Part shown: piece after piece, positions 38,511 to 47,980 of the stretch
How positions within the stretch are numbered: position 1 is the first letter of the stretch
How the letters are laid out: every line of letters starts with the position of its first letter
Source: Candidatus Gastranaerophilales bacterium
GTDB taxonomy: Bacteria > Cyanobacteriota > Vampirovibrionia > Gastranaerophilales > Gastranaerophilaceae
Assembly: GCA_016282705.1 (NCBI GenBank)
Contig: JAEELO010000083.1
Span: forward strand, 21,877-85,876
Length of the DNA stretch: 64,000 nucleotides
Direction: 5' to 3'
Position numbers and translations under genes: made by a program
The notes under the pieces: generated by a model
The model's database searches: none
The model's input: the letters and a program-made list of their open reading frames with translations, nothing else
Told to the model about the DNA's origin: nothing

Positions 38511-41500
38511 ATGCTTCAAGAAGCCACAAAAATGTTAAATTCAGCATTTAACAACAGTTTTATAAAAAAATTGTGTTTATATCTTCATGACTGTGTCAGA
38601 GAAGAAGTTCAAAGTTCTACTTTTCGTAATTTAAAACAGGACAAAGATAATAAATGGATTTTTTTGGAAACGGAAAATGCGGATAATAAAGAAAAATCTT
38701 CTATAACCGATAGTGAAAAACTTTTTACAAATTATCCTCAAACATTAAAGCTTGACGGTTCTGATTCTTATTTGACCGAATTAATGTTGTTGAGTGAAAA
38801 CAGTCAAAAAGATAAATATTTAATATACGGCTATTTATTTTTAGTCGGTAAAAATACAAAAACGAAACGTAAAAATGAATTTTTAACACCATTATTATAT
38901 TCAACTTGTAAGCTTGAAAGAGTTGGGATGAATATAGAATGTTCAATTCAGGAAGAGGGTTTATCTTTAAATACAGCTGCATTAACAAGTTTGATGAATT
39001 TATCAGGAGAAGAAGACGAAATAGATAATATGCTTGACGGCTTATTGGATGTTGTTCCTAAACTTCCTTTAAAAGAAGAAGATTTGAATATCTTTTTGAC
39101 AACATTAAAATCATTAATTCCGGATTTGGAATTTGAGCTTAATGAAGAAGAAAAATTTGAAAATAATGTTCAGGATGATGCTGCTGATTTTTATGAAGAA
39201 AGAAAAATCAATTATGAAAATCTTGAAGAAACAATAGAAGAAATTGAAGCAGACAAACCAAAACCAAAATTAAAAGCGGATAAAGTTGTTTTAACAAATA
39301 AAAGTGCAATAATTCTTACAAAAAGACCTTTAGTTACGGCAGGTGTTTTATATGAGCTTATGCAGATAGCTGAAAAACCTTCAGGTATTATAAGAGAAAC
39401 AGCATTAACTCTTGTAAATGAAGAATATTCGCAAGGAAAGGCTGCATCTAAAATTATAAAAGAGAATAATAATAGAGATTTTGCTGCAATAACGCCATTA
39501 TCTTTAAGTGATTCTCAGGAAGATGTTATTAAAAATTTAGAAGATAATACTATTTTATCGGTTTATGGACCTCCGGGTACGGGAAAATCACAAACAATAG
39601 TAAATTTAATATGTCATTTAATATCAAACGGAAAAACGGTTCTTGTAGCTTCAAGAATGGATAAAGCAACAGATGTGGTTGCAACCAGACTTAATGATTT
39701 TGGTGCGCCTTATCTTGCTTTAAGAGCAGGAAGAACTAATTATCAAAAGCAATTATCATTCGATTTACAGGATTTAATTTCCAATAAAGTTGATTTGGAT
39801 ACAGATTTTGAAAATTCTATTCTTGTAGATGTTGATGATATGAGAAAACTTATTGCGACAGTTAAGGAAAAAGAGAATAACTGTGAAGAGATAATAAAAC
39901 TGGAAGAACAATGGCATAACATTATAAAAGAAAGAGATGAAAAAGCAAAACAAATAGGCGAATTACAATTTCTTACAGGCAAATTAACAATGCAAGAGAT
40001 TGATGATATAGACGGTGCAATTAAGAACTTAGAAAAAAATACTGAAAAACAAGGATTTTTTGCTGATATTACAACAAAATTTGCAAATCATCAATTAAAG
40101 AAAATTATTCAAAATAATAATTTCAAGCCGGATTTTGAAAATCTTGAAAGATTAAAGCTTGAACTTGAAATAGCAAGATTATCAACAAAAGCAAGATATA
40201 TAGAAACTCAAATGATTAAAATAGGAAATATCCATACTCTTCTTGAAGAAATAAAATTATTAAAGAAAAAACAAAAAACTCTTGCTATAGAAATATTAAA
40301 AGGTAAAAGAAGAAATTCTTTAAAAGGACTGTTAAGAGACCAAGTTAAACGTCAAAGATTAATTGTTCATACAAAAGCACTGATAACAAGAAAAAAGAAT
40401 CTTCAAAACAGATTATTGGAAGATGAAGATTTTAAACCGTTGTTGGAAGCATTCCCTTGTTGGTGTTGTACAACTTATGCAGTTTCTGATTCACTTCCTT
40501 TAAAACCGGGAATGTTTGATGTTGCTATTATTGATGAAGCTTCTCAATGTGATATAGCAAGCTGCGTGCCTATTTTATACAGATGTAAAAAGGCAGTAAT
40601 AGTAGGTGATGATAAACAATTGCCTCATTTATCCTTCCTTGAAAAATCAAAAGAACAATCATTTTTGAGTCAGTATGAAATTCCCGATAAATATCAATTA
40701 ATGTGGAAATTCAGAACAAATTCGATGTTTGATTTGGCAAATTATTATTCTACAAAACCGGTTCTTTTGGATGAACATTTCAGAAGCTATGCACCGATTA
40801 TAGATTTTAGTAATAAAGAATTTTACGGTGACAGAATAAGAATAATGTCACAATGTAATGATAAAAAAGTACTGGAACTGGTACAGGTTCCGGACGGAAA
40901 AGTTGATTCCGAAATGACACGTAACATGCCCGAAGTTGAAGCAATTATGCAAAGATTGCAGGAAATTCTTCAGGAAGATGACAGAATAAAAGATGAAGAC
41001 CATGAGCCGGTAACCGTAGGTATTATATCTCCGTTTAGAGGACAGGTTGAATTAATAAAAAAAGCATTGATGCAATTATATCCCGAATCCGTTCTAAGAC
41101 GGCACAGAATTGAAGTCGGTACGGCACATACCTTCCAAGGTGATGAAAGAGATATAATGATGCTTTCATGGGCTGTTGCAAACAATAGTTATAATCAGAG
41201 TTTAACCTTCTTACAGATACCGAATTTGTTTAATGTTGCCATTACACGTGCAAAGAAAAAACAAATTATATTCTTATCAAAAGATCCGAAATCACTTCCT
41301 CAAGGCTTATTAAAAGACTATATTGAGTATGTTCAAACTTATATTGCAAGAAATAATTTAAGTGAAAGCTTAAATATAGATGAAAATATCTATAAGAATT
41401 CATTTGAAAAAGAAGTTGCAAACTACTTGCGTGATGAGGGTTTTGAAGTAATTGCAGGTCAAACCGTTGCGGGTTTAAGTGCTGATTTGATTGTAACTGA

Positions 41501-41696
41501 CCCGACAGGAAGAAGTATAATAGTTGAATGTGACGGTGTTGAGGATAATACAAAGACTAATAAAACTCAAATAAAAAAACAAACATTAATGGAGCGTACA
41601 GGTACTATTGTTGAAAGAATTTCATACAGAGAATGGTATATAAGTCCTACAGGCTGTATTGAAAGAATAAAAACCATTTTTACGGAAATGATATAA
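38511..41696 (+). CDS. UPF1-like superfamily 1 helicase with C-terminal MTES_1575/Vsr-like nuclease domain
   Basis: Walker A VYGPPGTGKSQTIVNLI, DEAS motif VAIIDEASQCDIAS, GDDKQLPHLS, GTAHTFQGDERDIMMLS; C-term FEKEVANYLRDEGFEVIAGQ...ADLIVTDPTGRSIIVECDGV. Confidence 0.9.
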   Translation: MLQEATKMLNSAFNNSFIKKLCLYLHDCVREEVQSSTFRNLKQDKDNKWIFLETENADNKEKSSITDSEKLFTNYPQTLKLDGSDSYLTELMLLSENSQKDKYLIYGYLFLVGKNTKTKRKNEFLTPLLYSTCKLERVGMNIECSIQEEGLSLNTAALTSLMNLSGEEDEIDNMLDGLLDVVPKLPLKEEDLNIFLTTLKSLIPDLEFELNEEEKFENNVQDDAADFYEERKINYENLEETIEEIEADKPKPKLKADKVVLTNKSAIILTKRPLVTAGVLYELMQIAEKPSGIIRETALTLVNEEYSQGKAASKIIKENNNRDFAAITPLSLSDSQEDVIKNLEDNTILSVYGPPGTGKSQTIVNLICHLISNGKTVLVASRMDKATDVVATRLNDFGAPYLALRAGRTNYQKQLSFDLQDLISNKVDLDTDFENSILVDVDDMRKLIATVKEKENNCEEIIKLEEQWHNIIKERDEKAKQIGELQFLTGKLTMQEIDDIDGAIKNLEKNTEKQGFFADITTKFANHQLKKIIQNNNFKPDFENLERLKLELEIARLSTKARYIETQMIKIGNIHTLLEEIKLLKKKQKTLAIEILKGKRRNSLKGLLRDQVKRQRLIVHTKALITRKKNLQNRLLEDEDFKPLLEAFPCWCCTTYAVSDSLPLKPGMFDVAIIDEASQCDIASCVPILYRCKKAVIVGDDKQLPHLSFLEKSKEQSFLSQYEIPDKYQLMWKFRTNSMFDLANYYSTKPVLLDEHFRSYAPIIDFSNKEFYGDRIRIMSQCNDKKVLELVQVPDGKVDSEMTRNMPEVEAIMQRLQEILQEDDRIKDEDHEPVTVGIISPFRGQVELIKKALMQLYPESVLRRHRIEVGTAHTFQGDERDIMMLSWAVANNSYNQSLTFLQIPNLFNVAITRAKKKQIIFLSKDPKSLPQGLLKDYIEYVQTYIARNNLSESLNIDENIYKNSFEKEVANYLRDEGFEVIAGQTVAGLSADLIVTDPTGRSIIVECDGVEDNTKTNKTQIKKQTLMERTGTIVERISYREWYISPTGCIERIKTIFTEMI

Positions 41697-41703
41697 AAGA
41701 ATA

Positions 41704-42273
41704 ATGACCGATAAATTTCAAAACTTTGAAATATTTTTAAAAAGTGTAGATGATGATTTAAAAAAAATTTTTGATTATCAAAAAGAGTACATTTTTTGTA
41801 AAAAAGGCTGTTCTTTATGTTGTGAAAACGGGGATTATCCCCTTTCGCAAATTGAATTTGAATATCTTATGGATGGATTTAAAAATCTAAATGCGGGAGA
41901 ACAGTCAATAATAAAAGAAAATATAGAAAAAATAAAACAAGAAAAACAGGAATTATACAAGTGTCCTTTTTTAATTAATAATGCTTGCAGTGTGTATAGT
42001 CATAGACCTTTTGTTTGCAGGACATTTGGAGTTTTAACGGAAGATGCAAAGGGAAATCCTGCATTTCCGTCTTGTGCGGTACATGGTCTGAATTTTTCAC
42101 AAATATATGATAAAGAAAAACATCATCTTTCGGCAGAATTGGTAGAGAAAAATCACTTTAAAATATTTCCTAAGATTTTTAGATTAAGTAATAAAGTTAT
42201 AATGAATTTGCCTAAAGCAAAAGAATTAGATATAAATTTTGGCGAAGCAAAAAGAATGATAGATTTTTTATAA
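41704..42273 (+). CDS. YkgJ-family cysteine-cluster (putative Zn/Fe-chelating) protein
   Basis: FCKKGCSLCCENGDYPLSQIEFEYL...CPFLINNACSVYSHRPFVCRTFG. Confidence 0.88.
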   Translation: MTDKFQNFEIFLKSVDDDLKKIFDYQKEYIFCKKGCSLCCENGDYPLSQIEFEYLMDGFKNLNAGEQSIIKENIEKIKQEKQELYKCPFLINNACSVYSHRPFVCRTFGVLTEDAKGNPAFPSCAVHGLNFSQIYDKEKHHLSAELVEKNHFKIFPKIFRLSNKVIMNLPKAKELDINFGEAKRMIDFL

Positions 42274-42276
42274 AAT

Positions 42277-42304
42277 AAAAACCTCAAAAATTTTGAGGTT
42301 TTTA
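42277..42304. terminator. Bidirectional intrinsic terminator
   Basis: AAAAACCTCAAAAaTTTTGAGGTTTTTA. Confidence 0.85.
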
Positions 42305-42326
42305 TTTGAAATATTTATTTGGTCTG

Positions 42327-43787
42327 TTAACCGTCTAAAGCTGATTTTAAAAGTTTATTAAGTAATTGAGGGTTAGCTCTGCCTTGAGTTTCTTTCATAA
42401 CCTGACCTACAAAGAAGCCGAATAATTTATCTTTACCGCCTCTATATAATTCAACCTGACTCGGGTTATTTGCAATTACTTTATCTACAACAGCTTTTAA
42501 AGCACCTTCATCAGAAATAACACCCAGACCTTGTTTTTCAACAAGTTCTTTAGCGCTTCCGCCTTCTTTTAACAGGGTAACTACCAGTTGTTTTCCTATG
42601 TTATTGGAAATTGTTCCTGCCGTAACAAGGTTGATTAATTCTGCAAAAGATTCCGGTGTTAATTTCGTTTCTTCAAGAGTGACTTTTTCTTCTTTTAAAT
42701 ATGCTGCTATTTCTTTCATTAAGAAATTGTTTGCAACTTTAGGGTCTGCTTTTAAATCAACAACTTTATCATAGAAATAAGCAATATCCTGCTGTTCAAC
42801 CAGAACGTTTGCATCATAAGGAGTTAAACCGTATGATACATATCTTTCACGTCTGTGTTTCGGAAGTTCAGGCATTTTTGCCGCAATTTCATTTACCCAT
42901 TCCCTTGAAATTTCAAGAGGCATAAGGTCAGGGTCAGGGAAATATCTGTAGTCATGAGCATCTTCTTTGCCTCTCATTGACTTTGTTACACCCTGATTAT
43001 CATCCCATAATCTTGTTTCCTGAACAACTTCTTCACCCGCTTCAACTATATCAATTTGTCTGTCTATTTCGTATTCTATAGCTCTTTGAAGTGCGCGGAA
43101 GCTGTTTACATTTTTTATTTCTGCTCTTGTGCCAAATTCCTTTTGTCCTACCGGTCTTACGGAAATATTGGCATCGCATCTCATAGAGCCTTCTTCAAGG
43201 TTTCCGTCGCATACGCCTATATATCTTAGAGTTGTTCTTAATTCTTCCATATATGCTCTTGCTTCATCAGATGAACGCATATCGGGTTCTGATACTATTT
43301 CCAATAATGGAGTACCAGCTCTGTTTAAGTCCACTAATGAATAACTTGAACCTGCAATACCTGTCGAACCCATATGAACAAGCTTTCCTGCATCTTCTTC
43401 AAGATGTGCTCTTGTAATACCGATTCTTTTACCTTCAATTTCGATATATCCGTTTACACAAATCGGCTGGTCATATTGTGAAATTTGATAGCCTTTCGGT
43501 AAATCCGGATAAAAATATTGTTTTCTGTCAAACTTACAATATTGCGGAATAGTACAGTTTAATGCAAGACCTGTCAAAATCCCCATATTTACACATTCTT
43601 TATTTAATACGGGTAATACTCCGGGCATGCCCAAAGTGATAGGACTAGTTTGAGTATTTTGTTCGTTGCCGAATTCGGTTGAATCACACGCAAATATTTT
43701 AGATTTTGTTTTTAATTGTGCGTGAACTTCCAATCCTATTACAACTTCATATTTTTTTCTTAATTCTTCCATTGTTGCTGTTGACAT
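42327..43787 (-). CDS. gatB: Asp/Glu-tRNA amidotransferase subunit B
   Basis: YEVVIGLEVHAQLKTKSKIFACDST...GMPGVLPVLN...DLNRAGTPLLEIVSEPDMRS. Confidence 0.97.
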   Translation of the reverse strand: MSTATMEELRKKYEVVIGLEVHAQLKTKSKIFACDSTEFGNEQNTQTSPITLGMPGVLPVLNKECVNMGILTGLALNCTIPQYCKFDRKQYFYPDLPKGYQISQYDQPICVNGYIEIEGKRIGITRAHLEEDAGKLVHMGSTGIAGSSYSLVDLNRAGTPLLEIVSEPDMRSSDEARAYMEELRTTLRYIGVCDGNLEEGSMRCDANISVRPVGQKEFGTRAEIKNVNSFRALQRAIEYEIDRQIDIVEAGEEVVQETRLWDDNQGVTKSMRGKEDAHDYRYFPDPDLMPLEISREWVNEIAAKMPELPKHRRERYVSYGLTPYDANVLVEQQDIAYFYDKVVDLKADPKVANNFLMKEIAAYLKEEKVTLEETKLTPESFAELINLVTAGTISNNIGKQLVVTLLKEGGSAKELVEKQGLGVISDEGALKAVVDKVIANNPSQVELYRGGKDKLFGFFVGQVMKETQGRANPQLLNKLLKSALDG

Positions 43788-43884
43788 ATTAAAACCTCTA
43801 TTTGTCGTTTATCTACACAAAATAATAACATGAATATGATAATAATAAAAAATAAATATTGGTTTACGTATAAACTTTTACTTT

Positions 43885-45072
43885 TTGAAATTCGTTTATA
43901 AATATAGTAAAATGTCATTAGGTAAAGGTTTTATGAAAAAGAAAATAATTTCGTTATTAATAATATCTGCTATGTTGCTGCCGAATACAGCACTTGTTGT
44001 AAGTGCTCAAACACCATATCAAGGTCATATTGAAGAGACGGACGTAAACAAAAAACAGCAGGATGATAAAATATTTACTAAAGAAAAAGCAAAAATTGAG
44101 GCTACAAAAGATATTGAACTAACGGTTTCTCAAGTTTTAAACGGTGCAACATCAATAGAAGGTGATGAATTTTTTGCGGAAGTTTCTACGGATGTTTTGG
44201 CAGGCAGTGGTGTACTTCTTCCGAAAGGAACCATTGCACACGGTCGAATTAAAGATATAATTGAACCAAAACGAATGGGAAGAAACGGATATATAGAATT
44301 AAGCTTTGATTATTTAATTACACCTGACGGAAGAGAAATTCCGATAGAAGGTGACATGACTTCTAAATTGAATCCAGCGCAAACAACGGCAAAAGTAGTA
44401 GGAGAAAGTGTTGCTTCTACGGCAATTGGTGGTGTAACAGGTGCTATGGCTGCAATTGAAATCGCGGGTATAGAAGGTGCAATAGTAAGTCATGGTTATA
44501 CGGTATTGGGAGGTGCCGCAATTGGCGGTGTAATTGCTCTGGGTATGAGTCTTTTCAGAAAAGGGCAGGATGTTCTTATTTCACCCGGTGATGTTATAAA
44601 GGTGAAAATTAAAAGCACGGATGATATCCAAATAATGACACATGAAGCCGTAAGACAAGAAGAAATATCATATGAGGGTTTGGATGTTGAGATAACAGAT
44701 ATATTACTGGAAAAAGACCCTTTTGATAATTTGAATACACTGACACTTGATTTGGTTATTAAAAATAATTCTAAATCTGATTTTTCAAGTTTTGATATAG
44801 AAATGATAAATGATTTACATAACAGCTATCATCCGTCTATATTTATGGGATATACAAATTCTCTTGCTATGAAAACAATAAAAAGAGGAGAAAATGTATC
44901 AGGAGTTCTGTCTTTTGCTGTAGATAATCCTAAAAGACAGCATTGGCTTGTATTTTATGACAGACGAACACATAAACCGCTTGCTAAAATTTCGGTAGAT
45001 AATGCTAAAAAGAGATTAAATCTTACCGATTCGGATTTGAAAAAGAAACGTAAAAAGAGAGCGAAATTCTAA
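43885..45072 (+). CDS. Uncharacterised secreted/envelope protein with glycine-rich membrane segment
   Basis: Signal peptide MKKKIISLLIISAMLLPNTALVVSA (likely start about 43933); Gly/Ala-rich stretch ASTAIGGVTGAMAAIEIAG...GGAAIGGVIALGMSL. Confidence 0.75.
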   Translation: MKFVYKYSKMSLGKGFMKKKIISLLIISAMLLPNTALVVSAQTPYQGHIEETDVNKKQQDDKIFTKEKAKIEATKDIELTVSQVLNGATSIEGDEFFAEVSTDVLAGSGVLLPKGTIAHGRIKDIIEPKRMGRNGYIELSFDYLITPDGREIPIEGDMTSKLNPAQTTAKVVGESVASTAIGGVTGAMAAIEIAGIEGAIVSHGYTVLGGAAIGGVIALGMSLFRKGQDVLISPGDVIKVKIKSTDDIQIMTHEAVRQEEISYEGLDVEITDILLEKDPFDNLNTLTLDLVIKNNSKSDFSSFDIEMINDLHNSYHPSIFMGYTNSLAMKTIKRGENVSGVLSFAVDNPKRQHWLVFYDRRTHKPLAKISVDNAKKRLNLTDSDLKKKRKKRAKF

Positions 45073-45075
45073 TAA

Positions 45076-45711
45076 ATGCTTGATATTGATTTATTTGAAC
45101 ATATAGAAAATTCGGAAGTTCTTGAACTGCTTCAATGTATAGGAATTAAAACAAAAACTTTTAAAAAAAATTCTTATATATTAAAAACAAATGCCAAAAT
45201 AGATTTTTTAGGTGTAATTGTTGACGGAAAAGCAGTAATAAAAAAGTTTAATTATAACGGAAATCCGATAGAAATAGATAAGCTGAATACTAATGATATA
45301 TTCGGGCATAATATAGTATGCTGCGGTATAAATAAAAGTCCCGTGGATATTATAGCTCAATCTGATTGTGAAGTACTTTTTCTTCCTTTTGAAAAAGTTG
45401 TTACTCCTTGTGAAAAACTATGCAAATATCATATTCAATTAATAAAAAATATTATGAAAATGATATCCAAGAGAAATTCCGTACTTAACAAACAAATTGA
45501 CATAATAGGTCAAAAATCAATTCGTGAAAAAATACTAGCTTTTCTTAATACATACAGAAATGAGAAAGAGATTTTTTCAGTTCCTTATTCAAGAGAAGAA
45601 ATGGCAAAATTCTTATGTACTGACAGATGTGCGCTTTCACGAGAATTAAGCAGAATGCAAAATGAAGGAATTCTGCGTTATAAGAAAAATTTATTTGAAA
45701 TACTGAAATAA
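45076..45711 (+). CDS. Crp/Fnr-family transcriptional regulator
   Basis: cNMP-binding-like domain and C-terminal HTH: PYSREEMAKFLCTDRCALSRELSRMQNEGILRYKKN. Confidence 0.9.
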   Translation: MLDIDLFEHIENSEVLELLQCIGIKTKTFKKNSYILKTNAKIDFLGVIVDGKAVIKKFNYNGNPIEIDKLNTNDIFGHNIVCCGINKSPVDIIAQSDCEVLFLPFEKVVTPCEKLCKYHIQLIKNIMKMISKRNSVLNKQIDIIGQKSIREKILAFLNTYRNEKEIFSVPYSREEMAKFLCTDRCALSRELSRMQNEGILRYKKNLFEILK

Positions 45712-45716
45712 AAAAG

Positions 45717-46964
45717 CTATGCTTTCTCAAACATCAATACTGCATTATGCCCTCCAAAACCAAAAGAATTGGATAATGCAACTTTAACTTCTTTTTTCTT
45801 TGCTTTATTAGGAACATAATCTAAATCGGCAATTTCAGGATCTAAATTATCAATATTAATAGTTGGAGGAATAATTCCTTCATTAATAGTTTTAATTGCA
45901 ACTATAGCTTCTGCACAGCCTGTTGCTCCAAGCATATGTCCTGTCATAGATTTTGTTGAACTTACCGATAAGTTAGGATTTTTCTTTCTGTCACCGAATA
46001 CTTTAGCAACTGTGTTAGCTTCTGCAAGGTCACCTAAATGAGTACTTGTTCCGTGCATGTTGATATAATCAACTTCTTCCGGTTTTTTGCCTGCCTCTTT
46101 TAAACAATTAATCAGAGCAAGTTCAACACCTCTGCCTTCCGGATCTGGTGCAACCATATCATAAGCATCGGAACTTTGACCGTATGCGGTAATTTCTGCA
46201 TATATTTTTGCACCACGTTTTATAGCTCGTTCTCTTTCTTCAAGAATAATAACAGCACCGCCTTCTGCTAATACAAATCCGTCCCTGTCTCTGTCAAAAG
46301 GTCTTGAAACTTCCTGAGGAGGTCTGGTACTTTTGGAAAGAGTTCTTGCGCTTGTAAAAACACCTATACCGAAGTCACATACAGAGTATTCCGCACCGCC
46401 GGCAAACATAACATCAGCATCTCCGTATTGAATTGAACGAAATGCATCGCCTATTGAATGAGCACCTGTTGCGCAAGCTGATAATACGGCTTTACTTAAT
46501 CCTCTAAGACCGTATTTTATTGAAATTTTACCTGATGACATATTAGCAATCATTGTAGGAACAGTAAACGGAGAACATTTATGAAAACCTCTTGCCATCA
46601 TATCTCTATATGCTGTTGTAACAACAACAAGTCCGCCTGATGCAGTTGAAACAATAGTTCCTATTCTTGTTTTGTCTTCTTTATCAAGATCAAGTCCGGA
46701 ATCTTTAAAGGCTTCTTCTGCAGCAATTAATGCAAATACGATACTTTTATCGAGTCTTTTTGCTTCCTTAGGGTCGACATATGAGTCTACATCTATATCT
46801 GGAGGGACTTGTCCGGCTATTTTTACTTGATGTACGGTTTTATCAAGATTATGTTCTCTTATTCCGCTGATACCGTTTTTTAGGTTATTCCACATTAAGT
46901 CTACACCAATACCATACGGTGATACACATCCCATACCTGTCACTACTACTCGTCTTTTTGACAT
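45717..46964 (-). CDS. fabF: Beta-ketoacyl-ACP synthase II
   Basis: VVVTGMGCVSPYG...SACATGAHSIGDAFRSIQYGDADVMFAGG...HGTSTHLGD...KSMTGHMLGATG. Confidence 0.97.
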   Translation of the reverse strand: MSKRRVVVTGMGCVSPYGIGVDLMWNNLKNGISGIREHNLDKTVHQVKIAGQVPPDIDVDSYVDPKEAKRLDKSIVFALIAAEEAFKDSGLDLDKEDKTRIGTIVSTASGGLVVVTTAYRDMMARGFHKCSPFTVPTMIANMSSGKISIKYGLRGLSKAVLSACATGAHSIGDAFRSIQYGDADVMFAGGAEYSVCDFGIGVFTSARTLSKSTRPPQEVSRPFDRDRDGFVLAEGGAVIILEERERAIKRGAKIYAEITAYGQSSDAYDMVAPDPEGRGVELALINCLKEAGKKPEEVDYINMHGTSTHLGDLAEANTVAKVFGDRKKNPNLSVSSTKSMTGHMLGATGCAEAIVAIKTINEGIIPPTINIDNLDPEIADLDYVPNKAKKKEVKVALSNSFGFGGHNAVLMFEKA

Positions 46965-47140
46965 TTTTCCTCCGAAAGCAGAAATTGTATTTCTGTAACT
47001 ATCCTCAATTAATAAATTATATCATATGACATATAGATATTAACGTGAAAATACCATTAAAGCAATAATTTTATAGTTTTTTTGTAAATAATATATGAAT
47101 ATAAGTTCTTAACATGAATAAATAAAGCAATCACAGCTTA

Positions 47141-47169
47141 TTGACAATGATTTTTGTGCAAGGTAAACT
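47141..47169 (+). promoter_or_regulatory. Sigma70-type promoter for rplU-rpmA
   Basis: TTGACA - 17 nt - TAAACT. Confidence 0.6.
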
Positions 47170-47179
47170 TTATTTCATA

Positions 47180-47252
47180 ATGTACTATTATGTACATAAG
47201 TGTAGATAGGTAAATCGCTAATAAATGCCGATGGCTGCGATTGCCTCAAATG
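47180..47252 (+). promoter_or_regulatory. Structured 5' leader of rplU, L21 autoregulatory leader candidate
   Basis: Hairpin ATGTAC-tattat-GTACAT, then AGGTAAATCGC ... GCGATTGCCT long stem upstream of the RBS. Confidence 0.5.
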
Positions 47253-47265
47253 AAAGGAATAAGAA

Positions 47266-47628
47266 ATGTTCGCAATTATTGAAACTGGCGGAAAACAATA
47301 TCAAGTAACAGAAGGTCGTTATGTTGATATTGAATTACTTGAAAATGAAGCAGACTCTAAAGTTGTTTTCAGCAACATAATAATGCTTGTAAACGGAAAA
47401 AAATCAAAAGTAGGTCAACCATACGTTAAGAATGCAAGTGTTGAAGGAACTGTTGTTAAACATGACAGAGCAAAAAAAGTTCTTGTATATAAACAAAGAG
47501 CTAAAAAAGGCTACAGAAGAAAGAACGGTCACAGACAAAACTTTACAAGAGTTATGATTAACAAAATCAGAACAACTGCTGCAAAATCAGCAAAAGCTGA
47601 AACAGCAGAAACAACAACAGAAGAATAA
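47266..47628 (+). CDS. rplU: 50S ribosomal protein L21
   Basis: MFAIIETGGKQYQVTEGRYVDIELL...YKQRAKKGYRRKNGHRQNFTRVMI. Confidence 0.98.
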   Translation: MFAIIETGGKQYQVTEGRYVDIELLENEADSKVVFSNIIMLVNGKKSKVGQPYVKNASVEGTVVKHDRAKKVLVYKQRAKKGYRRKNGHRQNFTRVMINKIRTTAAKSAKAETAETTTEE

Positions 47629-47651
47629 AAATAATTTAAGGAGAATATAAA

Positions 47652-47909
47652 ATGGCACATAAAAAGGGCGGCGGCTCAACCAAGAACGGACGCGACAGTG
47701 AAAGTAAGCGATTAGGCGTAAAAAAATTCGGCGGAGAATCCGTTACTACAGGTAATATTATTGTTCGCCAAAAAGGTACAAAATTTCATCCCGGAAATAA
47801 CGTAGGCATGGGTAAAGATTATACTTTATTTGCTCTTACTGACGGTGTTGTTAAATTTGAACCTCACAGACGTGACAGAAAACAAGTCAGTGTTTACGCT
47901 GCTGAATAG
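47652..47909 (+). CDS. rpmA: 50S ribosomal protein L27
   Basis: [29 protein letters not shown]...[21 protein letters not shown]. Confidence 0.98.
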   Translation: MAHKKGGGSTKNGRDSESKRLGVKKFGGESVTTGNIIVRQKGTKFHPGNNVGMGKDYTLFALTDGVVKFEPHRRDRKQVSVYAAE

Positions 47910-47918
47910 TATTAGTTA

Positions 47919-47960
47919 AAAAAGAAAAAGAACAGCTTTATAGTTGTTCTTTTTCTTTTT
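47919..47960 (+). terminator. Intrinsic terminator after rpmA
   Basis: AAAAAGAAAAAGAACAgctttatagTTGTTCTTTTTCTTTTT. Confidence 0.85.
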
Positions 47961-47980
47961 GTTATAACGGGAGAGAATTA

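Noticed and set aside
41266-41553. 95-aa minus-strand ORF in the helicase gene
   Set aside because: Antisense shadow ORF, His/Gln/Leu-rich, no RBS context.
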